A DNA stretch of 64,000 nt, taken from the NCBI GenBank assembly GCA_017979445.1, contig CM030710.1:14680248-14744247 (forward strand), read 5' to 3'. Each line of letters opens with the position of its first letter. Positions within the stretch are counted from its first letter, which is position 1. The notes beneath the pieces were generated by a model. The model was not told the origin of the DNA. It saw only the letters and a program-made list of their open reading frames with translations, and did no database searches. The DNA is from Akebia trifoliata (taxonomy: Eukaryota > Streptophyta > Magnoliopsida > Ranunculales > Lardizabalaceae). Positions 51,945 through 63,425 of the stretch are shown one piece after another. Made by a program: the position numbers and the translations under genes.

Positions 51945-52030
51945 GAGCTCTAAAACCATTCAGAATCATATAAAGAAAAAGTTTTCTTCAGCAGACTTAT
52001 TGACAATATTTCATAAGTACTTCATTTCAA
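51945..52030 (+). pseudogene. VPS51: VPS51-like exon e
   Basis: Frame KTIQNHIKKKFSSADLLTIF, then HKYF. It follows exon d in order and matches the IKKR..AADFLGIF segment of plant VPS51. No further exon was recognised downstream. Confidence 0.55.
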
Positions 52031-53134
52031 AACATATCTACCATTGCATCATCACTTGAAAATCATGGTTTTATACTATGCCTCTTATTGTTGGGAACCA
52101 TTTTCATTTTTTTTTTACTTTACCTTTTTAGTACCCAGAGCTAGCCTAATATTTGGTATTATAAGGTATAGAAAACGATGATTAAAACTAGCCATTTCTC
52201 TGTTTTATATTGTTACTTGCAAATTGCAGCATTATTATTTTCAAGTATCATTATCGTCTATACAAGTGGGGCTCTCCTAATCTCCACAAACCTATAATAT
52301 TATGACAGTCCAATTTTTGTTTTACATGTCTCTTTACATAACCATTTACATTTGAGTTAATACCTCTGCTACTATTTCCTATCCAATCAACATTTTCATA
52401 TAATTTACATTACAAGCATGAGTAAAGGAGTTCCTGGCACCAAAGGATTCAATTATTCTCTAGACAATAAAGGTGTAGGTGTAGATTCTAGAAACTGAGC
52501 AAAACAGATAAATGCATTTGTGTAGGATGTGATGGAGGTATGGCTCGACTGCAATCTATTTTGTTGCTTTTCTGTAGAGGGAAGGAACAAGTACCTTGAG
52601 ATTTTGTTATTTGTTGCTGAGAAGTTTAAAAGAGTTCCTTACAGGTAAGTACTGACCTCGAGAGTTCTAGTTTGTGTTCTTTTATTTTCTTTAATCAAAA
52701 TATACACTTGCGGGATTTCAAGTAGGACCCAAGTACTAAAAGACTGTAAATTACCGTATGGTCCCTTGGAGCGTGTAAATATTAAGAGAAAGGTAAGTAT
52801 GAAGAAAAGGGTTTTAAGAGAAAGGTAATAAGGTGATGTAGAGACAAGAATAGTCATGGATTTGATTATGGAGCAGTGGCTCAAGTGTCTTTTGGAGCAT
52901 GTAAATAACTTGTTTCGTTTTTTGTGGTTCCATCTTGTAATGCATATATGGTAATGTAGGGAAGAAGTGATGGGTAGGTTCTTTGTTTTGGGGAGGGTGG
53001 TGGCTCCATTTTGTTATTTTGATGGTGAAGTATTTGGTATGCGGTCGGAATCCAATCGACAGCTCTGATGGACCCCTCTCGCACTAATCTTGAGGTCACT
53101 CTTAGCATCCCCCTCCTCGCGGGGGCTTGGTACC
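52031..53134 (+). other. Intergenic or intron sequence, one exon-like piece
   Basis: Mostly AT-rich without a gene. 52575-52644 reads NKYLEILLFVAEKFKRVPYR and ends exactly at a GTAAGT donor, so it looks like an exon, but the protein was not recognised and it does not fit VPS51. The last 100 bp (to GGTACC at 53134) flank the TAT-2 LTR candidate. Confidence 0.35.
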
Positions 53135-53620
53135 TGTCACAGACACTCCGAAGCTCAAGTTAGAAAGACAAAGGAACAGTAATCAGTACTGGTTAGTCCT
53201 CGATCATTCCAAAGAACCCCTATAATAGTGCCATCCGTGCTATTTAACCCCTACCTTTCTCTAGGGTTTCCCTCGCTATAGGTTGCAATATAGGTTATAA
53301 TCATGGGATCTCTACTGATTCTGAGGGGTTGTTTACCTAATCGGGATATCCTAGAATGATTAAACTTATCTGTAATGATTACATCCGGGATTTTCGGAAC
53401 TGACGTGCACGCAACAGTATTGCAGTTTTCTCGATACCTTGCCATCCCAGAGCAAGCCGTGCTTAGTGTTGTACTGTTATATTAGCCAGACTAGGGAGGT
53501 CTCTACTCTGACCTGCTTTGCTTGCTGGGCAGCACCTTATTAAATGGTCTGTGTTAGGTACCCCCTGGCTAGCCTGGACATATGTATGGCTAAGATTGGT
53601 CGCAATTATTTTCCTTTACA
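53135..53620 (-). repeat. 3' LTR candidate of TAT-2 (about 486 bp)
   Basis: Minus-strand start TGTAAAGGAAAAT at 53620, preceded by the purine-rich CTCGAGAGGGGGTAGT (53636-53621), and a possible end GTCTGTGACA at 53135. Only one LTR is in the window, so the limits rest on the TG/CA ends and the purine tract. Confidence 0.4.
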
Positions 53621-53897
53621 ACTACCCCCTCTCGAGAAGGCGTAAGATCTTTTCATCTCCTCGAGACATAACGCTGCTCTTTTACTGGCTGTTCAACCCT
53701 TCATAATTGCACTGTTGTTTCTGAATTGACGCATTAAATGCAACGTTGTTTCGAATCTCTACTAACGGCTCAGATGGATTCCTCCTCATCTGTAACCTTC
53801 CACGTGTCCCCTAGCCTTCTTGCACTGCCCCCAATCTGCGATGCTTCGGCTGGACTCAAGTTGTCCTCTCAAGCGTATGTATTCCTGCGCTTTTCCT

Positions 53898-53906
53898 TAT
53901 AAATAG
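53898..53906 (+). promoter_or_regulatory. TATA box for the opposite-strand ORF
   Basis: TATAAATAG on the plus strand, about 360 bp before the ORF start and pointing into it, just inside the 3' LTR candidate. It suggests the antisense ORF has its own promoter. Confidence 0.5.
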
Positions 53907-54562
53907 GGAACTTAGTGTGTTTTTCATCTACTATCGTGTTAAAACTCTGCATATCTGCTTCTGTGTTTTTCTGAGAAGACTCTCTCTCATTTTTTCATTC
54001 TTATTTGCAGCAATAGTTACCTCTATGCTTCGAGGTAATCTTTTCCTCTCTCTATCTGTCTGCTTTCTTTTCTACACTTGGTTTTCCCATGGCTATCACT
54101 ACATCCCAACTTCGACGAAGCCTGTATATTCCTGTTTCGGTACATCTTCTGATTGGCAGTGACTCTGATATCCCCGATGACTGCAACTAAGGAAAATCTT
54201 TGTCTAGACCGACCAAATCAAGGTTGGTCTTAGTTTTCCTCTCTCTTCCTTCCTGAGAGAGGTGTTGAGTAAAATAAACCAGTCTCCGAGAAAAATGTCA
54301 GGGAACTTCTACCGTCTAGTGGAGGCTATGGAGAAAATGGGTGTTACCCCTAACGACTTCCTCTCCCGATACAACTTAAAGGTGATTCCCAATCGACCAG
54401 GATTTTTCTTGCTATCCTCCAAGAGTGCAGTGGTGGCTCTAACCCCTTCTCTCCCAAGTTCTGATAAAGGGTGGCATAAAGGCCCCTTCTTCTTTTTTAA
54501 ATACTGGGAATTTGCCCCTGGCACCCCCTATGAGGAATTCAGAGTCCCCCATGACTTCTAGG

Positions 54563-54658
54563 GTAATGTTGTCTTGGGGCTACTAACTCATATTCTATTC
54601 TTAACTTTACCCATCCACTGCCTATTTTTTCTGACAGTTCCTCTTGTTACTTTCACAG
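54563..54658 (+). other. Intron 1 of the opposite-strand ORF
   Basis: GTAATG donor and a pyrimidine-rich CTTTCACAG acceptor, 96 bp. Confidence 0.5.
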
Positions 54659-55585
54659 ACTCTTCTATTTTGACGACTGTAAAGACTAGGAAGATACTGC
54701 GCAGAGCATCCGAAGCCCAGAAACCAGAGGCGATTGTGGACGATCTACTAGGTGTCGTTCTTCTGCCACCTTCACAATGTGTTTTACCTGGTCTGACTTG
54801 TCGTCTCGAAGAGGGTTGTGATCCACCTTCATCAACTCCATGATGAAGGGATCCCAGTCATCCGATTCCTCCCTCCAACATATGAGGCTTTGCTCGTACT
54901 TCTGAGGTTCTGCCCAGATCCTCCGACTTCATAAATATCGATCTCTCGAAGTTCCCTCTTTCCACTGCCACTAGGGCTGTTCCGCTACCTGTCCCAGCTA
55001 AGGTGCGGAAGAAGAAGAGAAGACACTCTTCCCGTGGCACCAGCCTTTATGGTGAGATCGTACCATCTGGGGAGCCTGTTGCCCTTGCTTTTATCTCTAT
55101 TTTTGCTTCTCCTACTGTTACTGCCAAGGGGTCTTTTACCTTTGCTCCGTCCTCTGCCTCAACTCCAACTATAGCTACTGCTACTAGTACTATTGTTATT
55201 TCTACAGGCATTTCCGAGGAAACTCAGGCGGAGGCTGGGCAGAGTTTTGCCACCGCCAAGGAGGATAGCACATCGATTGGTCAGGAGAAGTATGAGGAGC
55301 CCTTCCCCCCTAGAGGGGTCTAAGGACGAGGGCCCCCCGCTGCGCAAGACCCCTCCAGAGGAGGCTGCCTTTGCTTGAATCAGCCGTGGGGCCTATATCC
55401 GGGATGAGAACGAAGGCAACCTTTTCCGTCCCCACTGCTACGTCCACAATAAAGGCTTCAGGATTAACGACCCCGTAATCGCTACTTCCTTGCTCTCCCA
55501 ATCCATTTCTCCTATGGACTGGGACGTTGCTGACTGGGCTAATGTTGACCTGGGCTTCAGTCGTTTCGTCCACGGCCTTCATCAG

Positions 55586-55660
55586 GTAACTTCTGCTCTT
55601 ACTGCTCTACTCAATTATTTTCTGATATCTTTGTCCTAATGATCTATTCTTTCTCTGTAG
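55586..55660 (+). other. Intron 2 of the opposite-strand ORF
   Basis: CATCAG/GTAACT donor and TTCTCTGTAG/GCGCAC acceptor, 75 bp, T-rich interior: a typical short plant intron. Confidence 0.65.
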
Positions 55661-56210
55661 GCGCACGTATACAGAATCATGGCATAAGACTAAAAATTGG
55701 GCAGTTATCCTGGCTAGGAAGCAGGATGAGAAAATAACTGTGCTTCAGGCTGAGCTGGCCTCCTCTAGCCAATTTTCCCAAGAGGCTAAGGAGGAGATGG
55801 AGGCTACCCTAGCCCAATTCTCCAAAGCCAACTTAGACTTGGAGGCATCCCCAATAAGAGGATGATAGATCTCCAGGGTCTCCTCCAACTAGAGCTGGCC
55901 AACTACAAGGAGAGAATGCAACAGAGAGATGCAGAGTTAGCAGAAGTCTAAGACAAACTTCGACAACAAAAACTAGAGTTGACCTCCCTAAGAACAAGTG
56001 CTGATTCAATCAGAGCTGCTTAGGCCAAAAAGGATGAAGCTAAAACAAGGAAGCTACTAAGGTAGCTGCAGGCCCGATATTCTCAACTAATGGAGGAGTC
56101 TTCTGCGAAGGCTTATCATGAAGGCTTCGAGGCTACTCATCTCCAATACGAGGATGAAGAAGAGGATATGGATGGTGAGGTGGACTTAGATGATGCTCCC
56201 GAAGTAATCC

Positions 56211-59200
56211 TGAAATTGTCTCGACCCTTTTTTACTCAATAGTGGATAGAGAGGGTCCGATTTATTAAATAGGGGACTTTTGAAAAATGGGAGTCGCCAC
56301 CTAGTTTAGGTCTAGGAACCATAAATAACTCCAAATGGATATGGATCGGTCCACGAATCAAAGATATAGGTAAGGGGTCAGATTACGGGTTTCGAAAGGT
56401 GTTAGGCACCGAACCCGCCCGATCAAGATGATCGGTCTCTACTACAATCCAAAATCATCCTATGGTCAACATACAAAGATTACGGTCAAGGTCACAATCC
56501 AATCATCATCATCAATTTATATTGGGTTTTCCAAACAAATCCTATGGCTAAATTGTCCCAACTGCTACATGATCATTCTTTGAATTCCACAAAATATGGA
56601 AGGGTTTGAAAAAGCCTTAATTAGCTCCATGACCTGAAATCAATTAAGAAATTCCACCTGCAAGTATTTCTCAAACTGTCCAAAATAAAAACTGCCAAAT
56701 TAGAACTCAAAGAATTTTCAAATTGGGAATCTAAAATTTTTCAAATTAGAAATTTAAAAATATGCGCTAAATTCCCAAATTAGAAATTTCAACAAATACA
56801 TTTTTCAAAATAGAAAATTTCAAAAAATGTAAACTTTCAAATTAAAAACTCTCAACTTCCCATCTATGTGAACCTCCTAGATATAAGGATGCAGAATCTT
56901 CTAAATTGGAAAATTGCTAAAATGTGAAATTCCTAAAATCGAAATTTATAAATATATGTCTTTCCCAAAATAAAAAATTATGCAACCTCCTATTAGAAGA
57001 TTTTCAAATATGAATTTTCAAAACAAAATCATGAATAAGAGTTTCCGAATTAGAAAATTGTGAATTTATGACAAATTACCAAATTGAAAATTATCAAAAT
57101 AGCAATGAAAAGTTCCGCATCATCATGCTTACCAAATTGGAAATCGACAAACACCACTGTATATAAAATTTTCAATTTCAAATGACTCTTAAATCAATCC
57201 AAACGGGCAAACATATGTGTCCTTCAGTTTTTTCAAAGCAACTATCACGCAACAACATGCCTCTCAATTTTTCCAAAACAATTATCAATCAAGACATGTA
57301 TGCTTATCAAGTCAAGGAATATTCTAACCACATGGAATAGCCTTGAAATAATGCGAGGATCTCGAACATCATTATAAGTCATGTAAATCCAACTCGATCA
57401 TAATAACCATGATAAAAAAAATCCTATAATCCTACTAACATGCGAAAATAAAAAATAAAATACAATGAAGTCTAACAAATAAAAATAAACAAGATGGGGC
57501 CTAAAAATATTTTCCTAACCTATTAATATGCAAAAAAATACAAATAAAATAAAAAAAAACCTCCTAGTCCTACCTCTATAAAAAAATATAAGAATACATT
57601 AAAACTACAAAAAAAAACTATCGAATCCTATTCGATGCAAGAACAAATAAAAATAAACAAAAATCGCATAAACAAACATTTTCCTAATCCTATCGACATA
57701 AAAAAAAATAAATAAATATAAATAAAAACTCTAATCTCACCAATATGCAAAGATGAAAATAAAAGTAAAAATAAAAATTACATAGATAATATTTCCCTAA
57801 TTCTATTAATATAAAAAAGTGCCATGAAGGGCGAGGAGAAAACGAGAACACAAAAGTTAAAAATAAAATAAAATATATACATACTTACCTATTGGACAGG
57901 GATAGTGAGTGGATTCCTTCTGGTATCACCGGAATGCTTGTGAGTGTTTGCCGCTATGAGGACGTGAGAGTCAAGGGCAGTAAGAGAGAGGTTGTAACAA
58001 TGTGTGAAGAGACTAGACAAAGAGAAGTGACTGTCGTGCTGGGCAGCAAAGGGGCGTTGCAATAACGAGTTGAAAATGGAGATGAGTGCAACCAAGAAGC
58101 AGCAAGTTGAGTATGAGAATGAGTGCAGTAAGAAGGCAGTGAAGGGGCATTCTGGTTTAGCCAAAACGTGGGTGTATTGGGATGTTGCAAAGGAGATGAA
58201 GAAGGGGGCTGAGCAGAAGGCTGTTGCAGGGTGTTGGATGGATGTTGGCTGTTGCAGGGACGTGAGAGAAAAAGTCTATTGGACAACAACTTCATTGGAG
58301 AAGAAGATGGTCTGAGAGTGAGAGGAGAAGAGATTGCAGAGAGGATAGGACGTTGAAGAAGAATATGGTATTGCAGTAAAGTGGAGAGTTGGGGGTAGAG
58401 GAAGGTGGCTGTACTGAATGTTGGGCAGCAAGAGGATGTTGCAGGTCTCACAGCAGCAGGCTGTGTTGTACGTTCAGCCAAAAAAGGAAGAAGAGACAAG
58501 GGCTGAGGGAGGGTCTTGGCTGAACAGAGAGAGAGAAGTGTTGTAGAAAAGAAAGGGTAGAGAGTGCAGAGAGAAAGAGGAAACGTCCCAGCCTCATTGG
58601 CGTTCGAGAGAGGAGAAGAAGGAAGAAGAAGACGTCAAGAATCCCCCAGCCCCCCAAGACGTTAGAGGGAGAAGCTTTTTTTATGGAGTTTTTATTTCTA
58701 AAAACTCTTTTTTTTTTCCTTTTGAATTCTTTTTCTCTTTTTTATTTTCGTTGTCTATTTGGAAACATGTATGGAGAATGAAGGAGTGAGAAACGTGAGA
58801 TAGAGAGAGGGACGATTTTGTTTTTATTTTTTTCTTCTTTTGGTTTTGATTTTTGTTATTCTTTGTTTTATTTTTGGAAACGTGTGGAAGGGGAGTGAGG
58901 GTGAGAACGTGGGATAGAGAAAGAATTTTTTTTTGTTATTTGCTTCCACATTTTTTTTTTATTTTGTATGTTTTATTTTATTTTTTAAACAAATGGGAAA
59001 TGATCCCATGTTTGTCACAATTCGATGGCCCTTCGTTTAATTTTAATTTGATTGGTTGGTGTTGATTTTAATTCTAATCGATTTTAATTTTGAATTTTAT
59101 TGGTTCATTTTGATTTTGTCGATGGGATTTAAAAAATTATTTTTATTTTGTTTGATTTAATTTAAAATTTTTTATAGGATTTAATTTATTGATTGCGTTT

Positions 59201-60078
59201 TAATTCGATCGGTTGAATGATTTTTAATTTGTTTTTGATTAATTCGATTGCTTGACTAAATTTTAATTATTCGATTGTTTGATTTTGAATTAGATTTTAA
59301 TTGTTTAATTATGAATTAAATTTTAAGTTTTAATTTTTTAATTTTGAATTAGATTGTAATTGTAATTGTTTAATTTTGGATTAAATTTTAAGTTTTAATT
59401 GTTTAATTTTTAAATTTGAGTTTGAATTGTTTGGAATTGTTTTATTTGAATTGTTTTATTTTTTAATTTGAATTTTATTTTTTAGTTTAAATTGGATTTT
59501 TAATTAAGTTTGATTTTTGTTACATTTTCCTAACGATCGAGGTCTCTAAGTTGAGTTTGGAGGTTGAGGGGCATTTTGATCATTTTTATGATTTTTCTTA
59601 AGTTTCTCTGTTTTTGTCGGTTTGGGTCCCGTTAGACTCGAAATCATGTTCTGAGTGCAATGGAGGTACTTTAGAGGTCTTTCGGAGGTTCAAAATTTAT
59701 AAAGGGCATTTTCGTCATTTTGTCAATTTTTGCAGATTTTTACGAATTTTAACGTGAAGTTTCTTTCAGTTTCGACGTGATTATTTCTACATTTCAAAGT
59801 CATATTTTTCTAGCGTGGCGAGGTCTCTAGATTATCGAACTGTGTAGTGAACCTAAGCGTGCGTGCTTGCTAAATTGGGTGTAACGTGTGGCGATCCTAA
59901 GCGTGCGTAAATTTCTATGTCGAGTTGTAACGAGTACGGGAGATGAAAAGAGTGGAAACGGAAGGAATCAGGGATAATACTCACAAGCCTTCGAGTTCTT
60001 TACGAACATCATTAGGAATTCACGGTAACCGGGTGACGAATTGTCGAATTAAGCAGATGCAAAAATGGGGTGTCTACA
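56211..60078 (-). mobile_element. sLTR-2: long solo Ogre-type LTR inside the extra ORF
   Basis: Minus-strand LTR, 3.87 kb, from TGTAGACACCCCATTTTTGC at 60078 to GACAATTTCA at 56211. Its last ~200 bp share the GGTGCCTAACACC and GGTGGCGACTCCCA blocks with the OGR LTRs. It is flanked by (A)ATCC on both sides (56206-56210; 60078/60079-60082). The ORF reads into and out of it in matching order, which fixes the insertion. Interior is AT-rich with TTTAATTG-type repeats at 59040-59510; no gene. Confidence 0.85.
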
Positions 60079-60313
60079 ATCCCCTACCTGGGGTGCTCCT
60101 TGGACTGGGCGCTTTGGGCGCGCTCTTCCCTTCCAACTAGATGATGAGGGGAATCCCGTTGCTATCCTTACTCGAGATCCTAGGGATCTTATAGAGGCTA
60201 GTACTACCTTAGACTTGAACCTCACTCAAGCTGTGGGTTCCTCAGCTCAGCTTGTTGATCCACCCCCTGTCCAACCATCTATCCCTATTATCGTCGAGGA
60301 TCAAGACTAAGTC

Positions 60314-60847
60314 GATGCTCCCCATAGCACTGTTGAAGAAGAAGATCCTTATGTTGCTCTTATTTCCACTACTCAGCCTTCCTCTAAAGGACAATTTGTT
60401 CTATGTTGTTGTACTTGTGTTTTCTGCATTTATCCCTTCCTCTAGGATTTTTTGTACTTTCTCCTTAACTATTAATGAAAATTTTTTCTTTTAACACGTA
60501 CTACTGCCTCTACAATCTCTTTTTGCTGACTACACTGCTTACATGTATCTTAGTTAGAACAACCCATGTGCCTACTGAAAGTGCTAACTATTCAGATACT
60601 TACGCACTACTAACTGTCCAATCATACTTTCTGCTTGAACACTTATACTATTAACTGTTCTTGCACGTTGTTAACTGCTCAATCATACTTTCTTTCTACT
60701 TTACTTCCCCCCAGGTTTTACCTAAAATAGGTGCGACTTTTGGTAGAACCTTGTAAAGGGTTCTTAAGCCAATGCCCTCGATGAAAGCTCTGACTTTGGT
60801 TACGTGCAATACCGTCCGAGCTAAGCTACCCGTGCAAAGGGTAATCT
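60314..60847. other. 3' end of the extra ORF and spacer
   Basis: No gene. The broken tail of the ORF is followed by T-rich sequence with ATTAATGAAAATTTT near 60468-60482, a possible poly(A) signal region for the plus-strand transcript, then spacer before the first array. Confidence 0.45.
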
Positions 60848-61500
60848 GAGCCATTATCCCTGAAGAGGGCTCTGACTTTGCTTATACTCTGAACACAATT
60901 CGAACTACACTAACTATGCCATTGGCTGCCTGAGTTACTGTCCTTGAAGAAGGCTCTGACTCTACCCTGCTTTTAACTGTACAACAATCTACACTGAGCT
61001 AACTGTTTAAACGACATTCTGAGTCACTGTCCTTGAAGAAGGCTCTGACTCTGCCCATACTATAATACAATCTGAACTGCACTGGCTGCGTAATCGACTA
61101 TCTGAGTCACTGTCCCTGAAGAAGGTTCTGAATCTTCTCATACTCTGCATTACAACACAATTTGAACTATACTGACTGCGCAAACGGCTATTTGAGTCAC
61201 TATCCTTGAAGAAGGCCCTGACTCTATTCATACTACAATACAATCTGAACTGTACTAGCTATGTAATCAACTATCTGAGTCACTGTCCCTGAAGAAGGCT
61301 ATGACTCTTTTCATACTCTGCACTACAACACAATTTGAGCTGTACTGACTGCGTAAATGGCTATCTAAGTCATTGTCCTTGAAGAAAGCTCTGACTCTTC
61401 CCATACTCTGCACTACAACACAATCTGAGTTGTATTGACTGCACAATCGGCTATTTGAGTCACTATCCTTGAAGAAGGATCTGACTCTTTCTCAACTTTG
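60848..61500. repeat. Higher-order tandem array, 83- and 90-bp units
   Basis: GAGTCACTGTCC-type unit starts at 60848, 60932, 61021, 61104, 61194, 61277, 61367 and 61457, giving spacings 84, 89, 83, 90, 83, 90, 90. Short and long unit types alternate: short ones carry TACAATCTGAACTGCACT, long ones carry CTGCACTACAACACAATTTG. Confidence 0.85.
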
Positions 61501-62160
61501 GTTATAATTGCTCGACTATCTTTTTCGCTAGTGAACTCGTGGTAGAGTAGAACCCCGACCAGCCATCTTACTCTGCCAACGAGGGCAGAGAAAACCCACG
61601 TAGGTCTGAATCCTGACTAGAGCCACACGACTATTATTACTCATACCAGGGCTGAGCCCCGACCAGAAATCTCACTCGGGCAATGAAGACAGAGGAGACC
61701 CACGTAGGCTCGAATCCCGACTGGATTCTAATGAAATCTACTTGTAACTCATGACAAAGTAGGACCCCAACCAGCCATCTTACTCTGCCAACGAGGGCAG
61801 AAAAGACCCACGTAGGTCCGAATCCCGGCTGGATCCACACGACTATTGTTACTCGTGTCAGAGTTGAGTCCTAACTGGAAATCTTATTCAGCCAATGAAG
61901 GCAGAGGAGACCCACATAGGCTCGAATCCCGATTGGATTCCATTGAAATCTACTTGTAACTCATAACAGAGTATGACCCCGACCAGCCATCTTACTCTGC
62001 TAACGAGGGTAGAGAAAACCCACGTAAGTCCAGATCCCGACTGGATCCACATGGCTATTGTTACTCGTATCAGAGTTGGGCCCCGACTAGACATCACACT
62101 CCGCCAATGAAGGTAAAGGAGACCCACGTAGGCCCGAGTCCCAACTGGACTCCTCTCTTC
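61501..62160. repeat. Higher-order tandem array, 212-bp dimer, 3 copies
   Basis: CCAGCCATCTTACTCTGC recurs at 61559, 61771 and 61983, exactly 212 bp apart. Half-units (GACCAGAAATCTCACTC type) sit at 61663, 61876 and 62087, i.e. 104-105 bp in. Each dimer is two diverged ~105-bp monomers sharing GAGACCCACGTAGG and AATCCCGACTGGAT. Confidence 0.9.
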
Positions 62161-62208
62161 AGCTTAGTCCTTCAAACACAGCTAAAAGGCAATAATATAG
62201 TAGAACAT

Positions 62209-63425
62209 TTATTGATAATGTCTCTTTAAGTTACATGCATTCCAAGGTCTGGGTAATTCCTAACCATTGATAGTGAGTAAGTAATATACTTCCTTTTGGC
62301 CACTTTTGCCACCCTGTAGGGCCCTTCCCAATTTGTTCCTAACTTACCACTGTTCGGTATTTCCGTATTCTAGAATACTCGCCTCAACACTAGATCGCCT
62401 TCTTGAAATTAACGAGGGCGAACCCTCTTACTGAAGTAGTTCTGCAGCTTTCTGTGGTAATGTTCTAGTCTGACTAATACTGCATCTCATTTTTCTTCCA
62501 AAAGGTCTAATTCTACAACTAGTTGTGGGCTATTTCTCCCAAACTATACTATCTTAATTCTTATCGTGGGAAAGTTATTATCTGTGGGGACTACTGCTTC
62601 TACCTCGTAAGCCATAGCAAATAGAGACATTCTTGTGGACGTTGTAACAGTCGTTCTGTAAGCCCACAGGACCCCGTACCATACCGAAGTCCACCTGTCC
62701 TTGGCTTCCCCTAATCTTTTCTTCAAAATGTCTAGCAGCACCTTGTTTGTGGGTTCAGCTTGCCCATTACCCTAGGGGTACTGGGGTGTAGAGAATACTT
62801 ACTTTATTCCATACTGCAAAATTCTCTTATCTGCTCTCTTGTAAACTACCTTCTATTGTCGAAAACTATGGTGCGAAGTAAACCGAATCTGCAAATAATG
62901 TTCTCCTAGAGAAACTTTTGGACTTCCTATTGCCGGATCCTGGTCAAAGGGAGTGCTTCTGCCCACTTAGTGAACTAATTAGTTGCCACTAGCAAGAAAG
63001 TAAGATTCCCTGGAACTCTGGACAACGGGCCTACCAAGTCAATCCCCCACTAAACGAATGGACAAGGGCTGATTAGGGAATGAAGCTGCACTACTGGTTG
63101 CCCGATTATCTTCCCGTGCCTCTGGCAGCTATCACAATGTTTAACGTACAAAACTGCATCTTTCTGTTAGTAGGGCTAAAAGTAACCTTGGGTGAGCACC
63201 TTATGAGCTAAAGTTCTTCCCCAATGAATGGTTCCCACAGTCGCCCTCATGGATCTCTTTTAGTACTTCTTCTGCTTCTACTGGAGCCAAGCAGTGTAAA
63301 AGCGGCCCTCCTACAGATTTCCTGTATAGAGTCCCATCTAGAATTAAGTACCTCTCTACTATATTCTTAACTCGCTTGGCCTCCTTTGGGTCGTTAGGCA
63401 ACTCCCCATGTTGTAAGTAAGCCAA
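62209..63425 (-). pseudogene. pol: Integrase (TAT-2)
   Basis: Zinc-binding part at 63425-63201 (VLKEIHEGDCGNHSLGKN). Core: WGIDLVGPL near 63030 with the first Asp; IVFDN near 62870 with the second Asp, but the following Gly is Arg; GNGQAEPTNKVLLDIL near 62730 with the Glu. C-terminal: SVWYGVLWAYRTTVTTSTRM, MAYEVEAVVPTDNNFP, and GPYRV-like and LKRHYQ before TAA at 62211-62209. Multiple stops and shifts. Confidence 0.8.

Larger units (their letters stand above)
34641..52030 (+). pseudogene. VPS51: VPS51-like (GARP/EARP tethering subunit) pseudogene, dispersed exons
   Basis: Exon fragments on the plus strand match, in order, the middle of plant VPS51 (Arabidopsis UNHINGED, judged from memory). 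34641-34724: KLFLDSEPVKVRAK with a TAG before LDFPVD. 35161-35331: VDSLKAKLLEKLEHFLVDLQ, ending in a TAG just before a GTAAGA donor. About 51741-51839: FSEAVRAYRVIFPD, a one-base deletion, then EKRLIELVRNLFTKY. About 51945-52030: TIQNHIKKKFSSADLLTIFH. VPS51 tethers endosome-derived vesicles at the Golgi. Upstream exons are absent, replaced by TAT-1. The introns now hold sLTR-1 and OGR-2 with CHR-1. Two stops and a frameshift argue for a pseudogene. A possible fragment at about 37588-37620 (NEDHSPIDVV) would sit between the insertions. Confidence 0.6.
54262..60313 (+). pseudogene. Extra ORF antisense to TAT-2 pol, spliced, split by a solo LTR
   Basis: ATG at 54262, or 54295 (MSGNFYRLVEAMEKMGVTPN). 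Exon 1 has GWHKGPFFFFKYWEF, a Trp/Phe-rich motif of the extra ORFs and plant transposon-like proteins found in Tat elements. Likely introns: 54563-54658 and 55586-55660, both with GT-AG ends. Exon 2 is Ser/Thr/Pro-rich and ends SRFVHGLHQ. Exon 3 is a coiled coil (KQDEKITVLQAELASSSQFS, KEEMEATLAQFSKANLDLEA) and ends acidic (EDEEEDMDGEVDLDDAPEV). Coding resumes after sLTR-2 at 60083, with LDDEGNPVAILTRDPRDLIE, and stops near 60310. Stops near 54560 and 55870 and several shifts mark it as a pseudogene. Function unknown. Confidence 0.6.

Noticed and set aside
57954..58499. 181-codon frame on the minus strand, Ser/Leu/Pro-rich
   Set aside because: It lies inside sLTR-2 in a low-complexity part of the LTR and has no recognisable domain.
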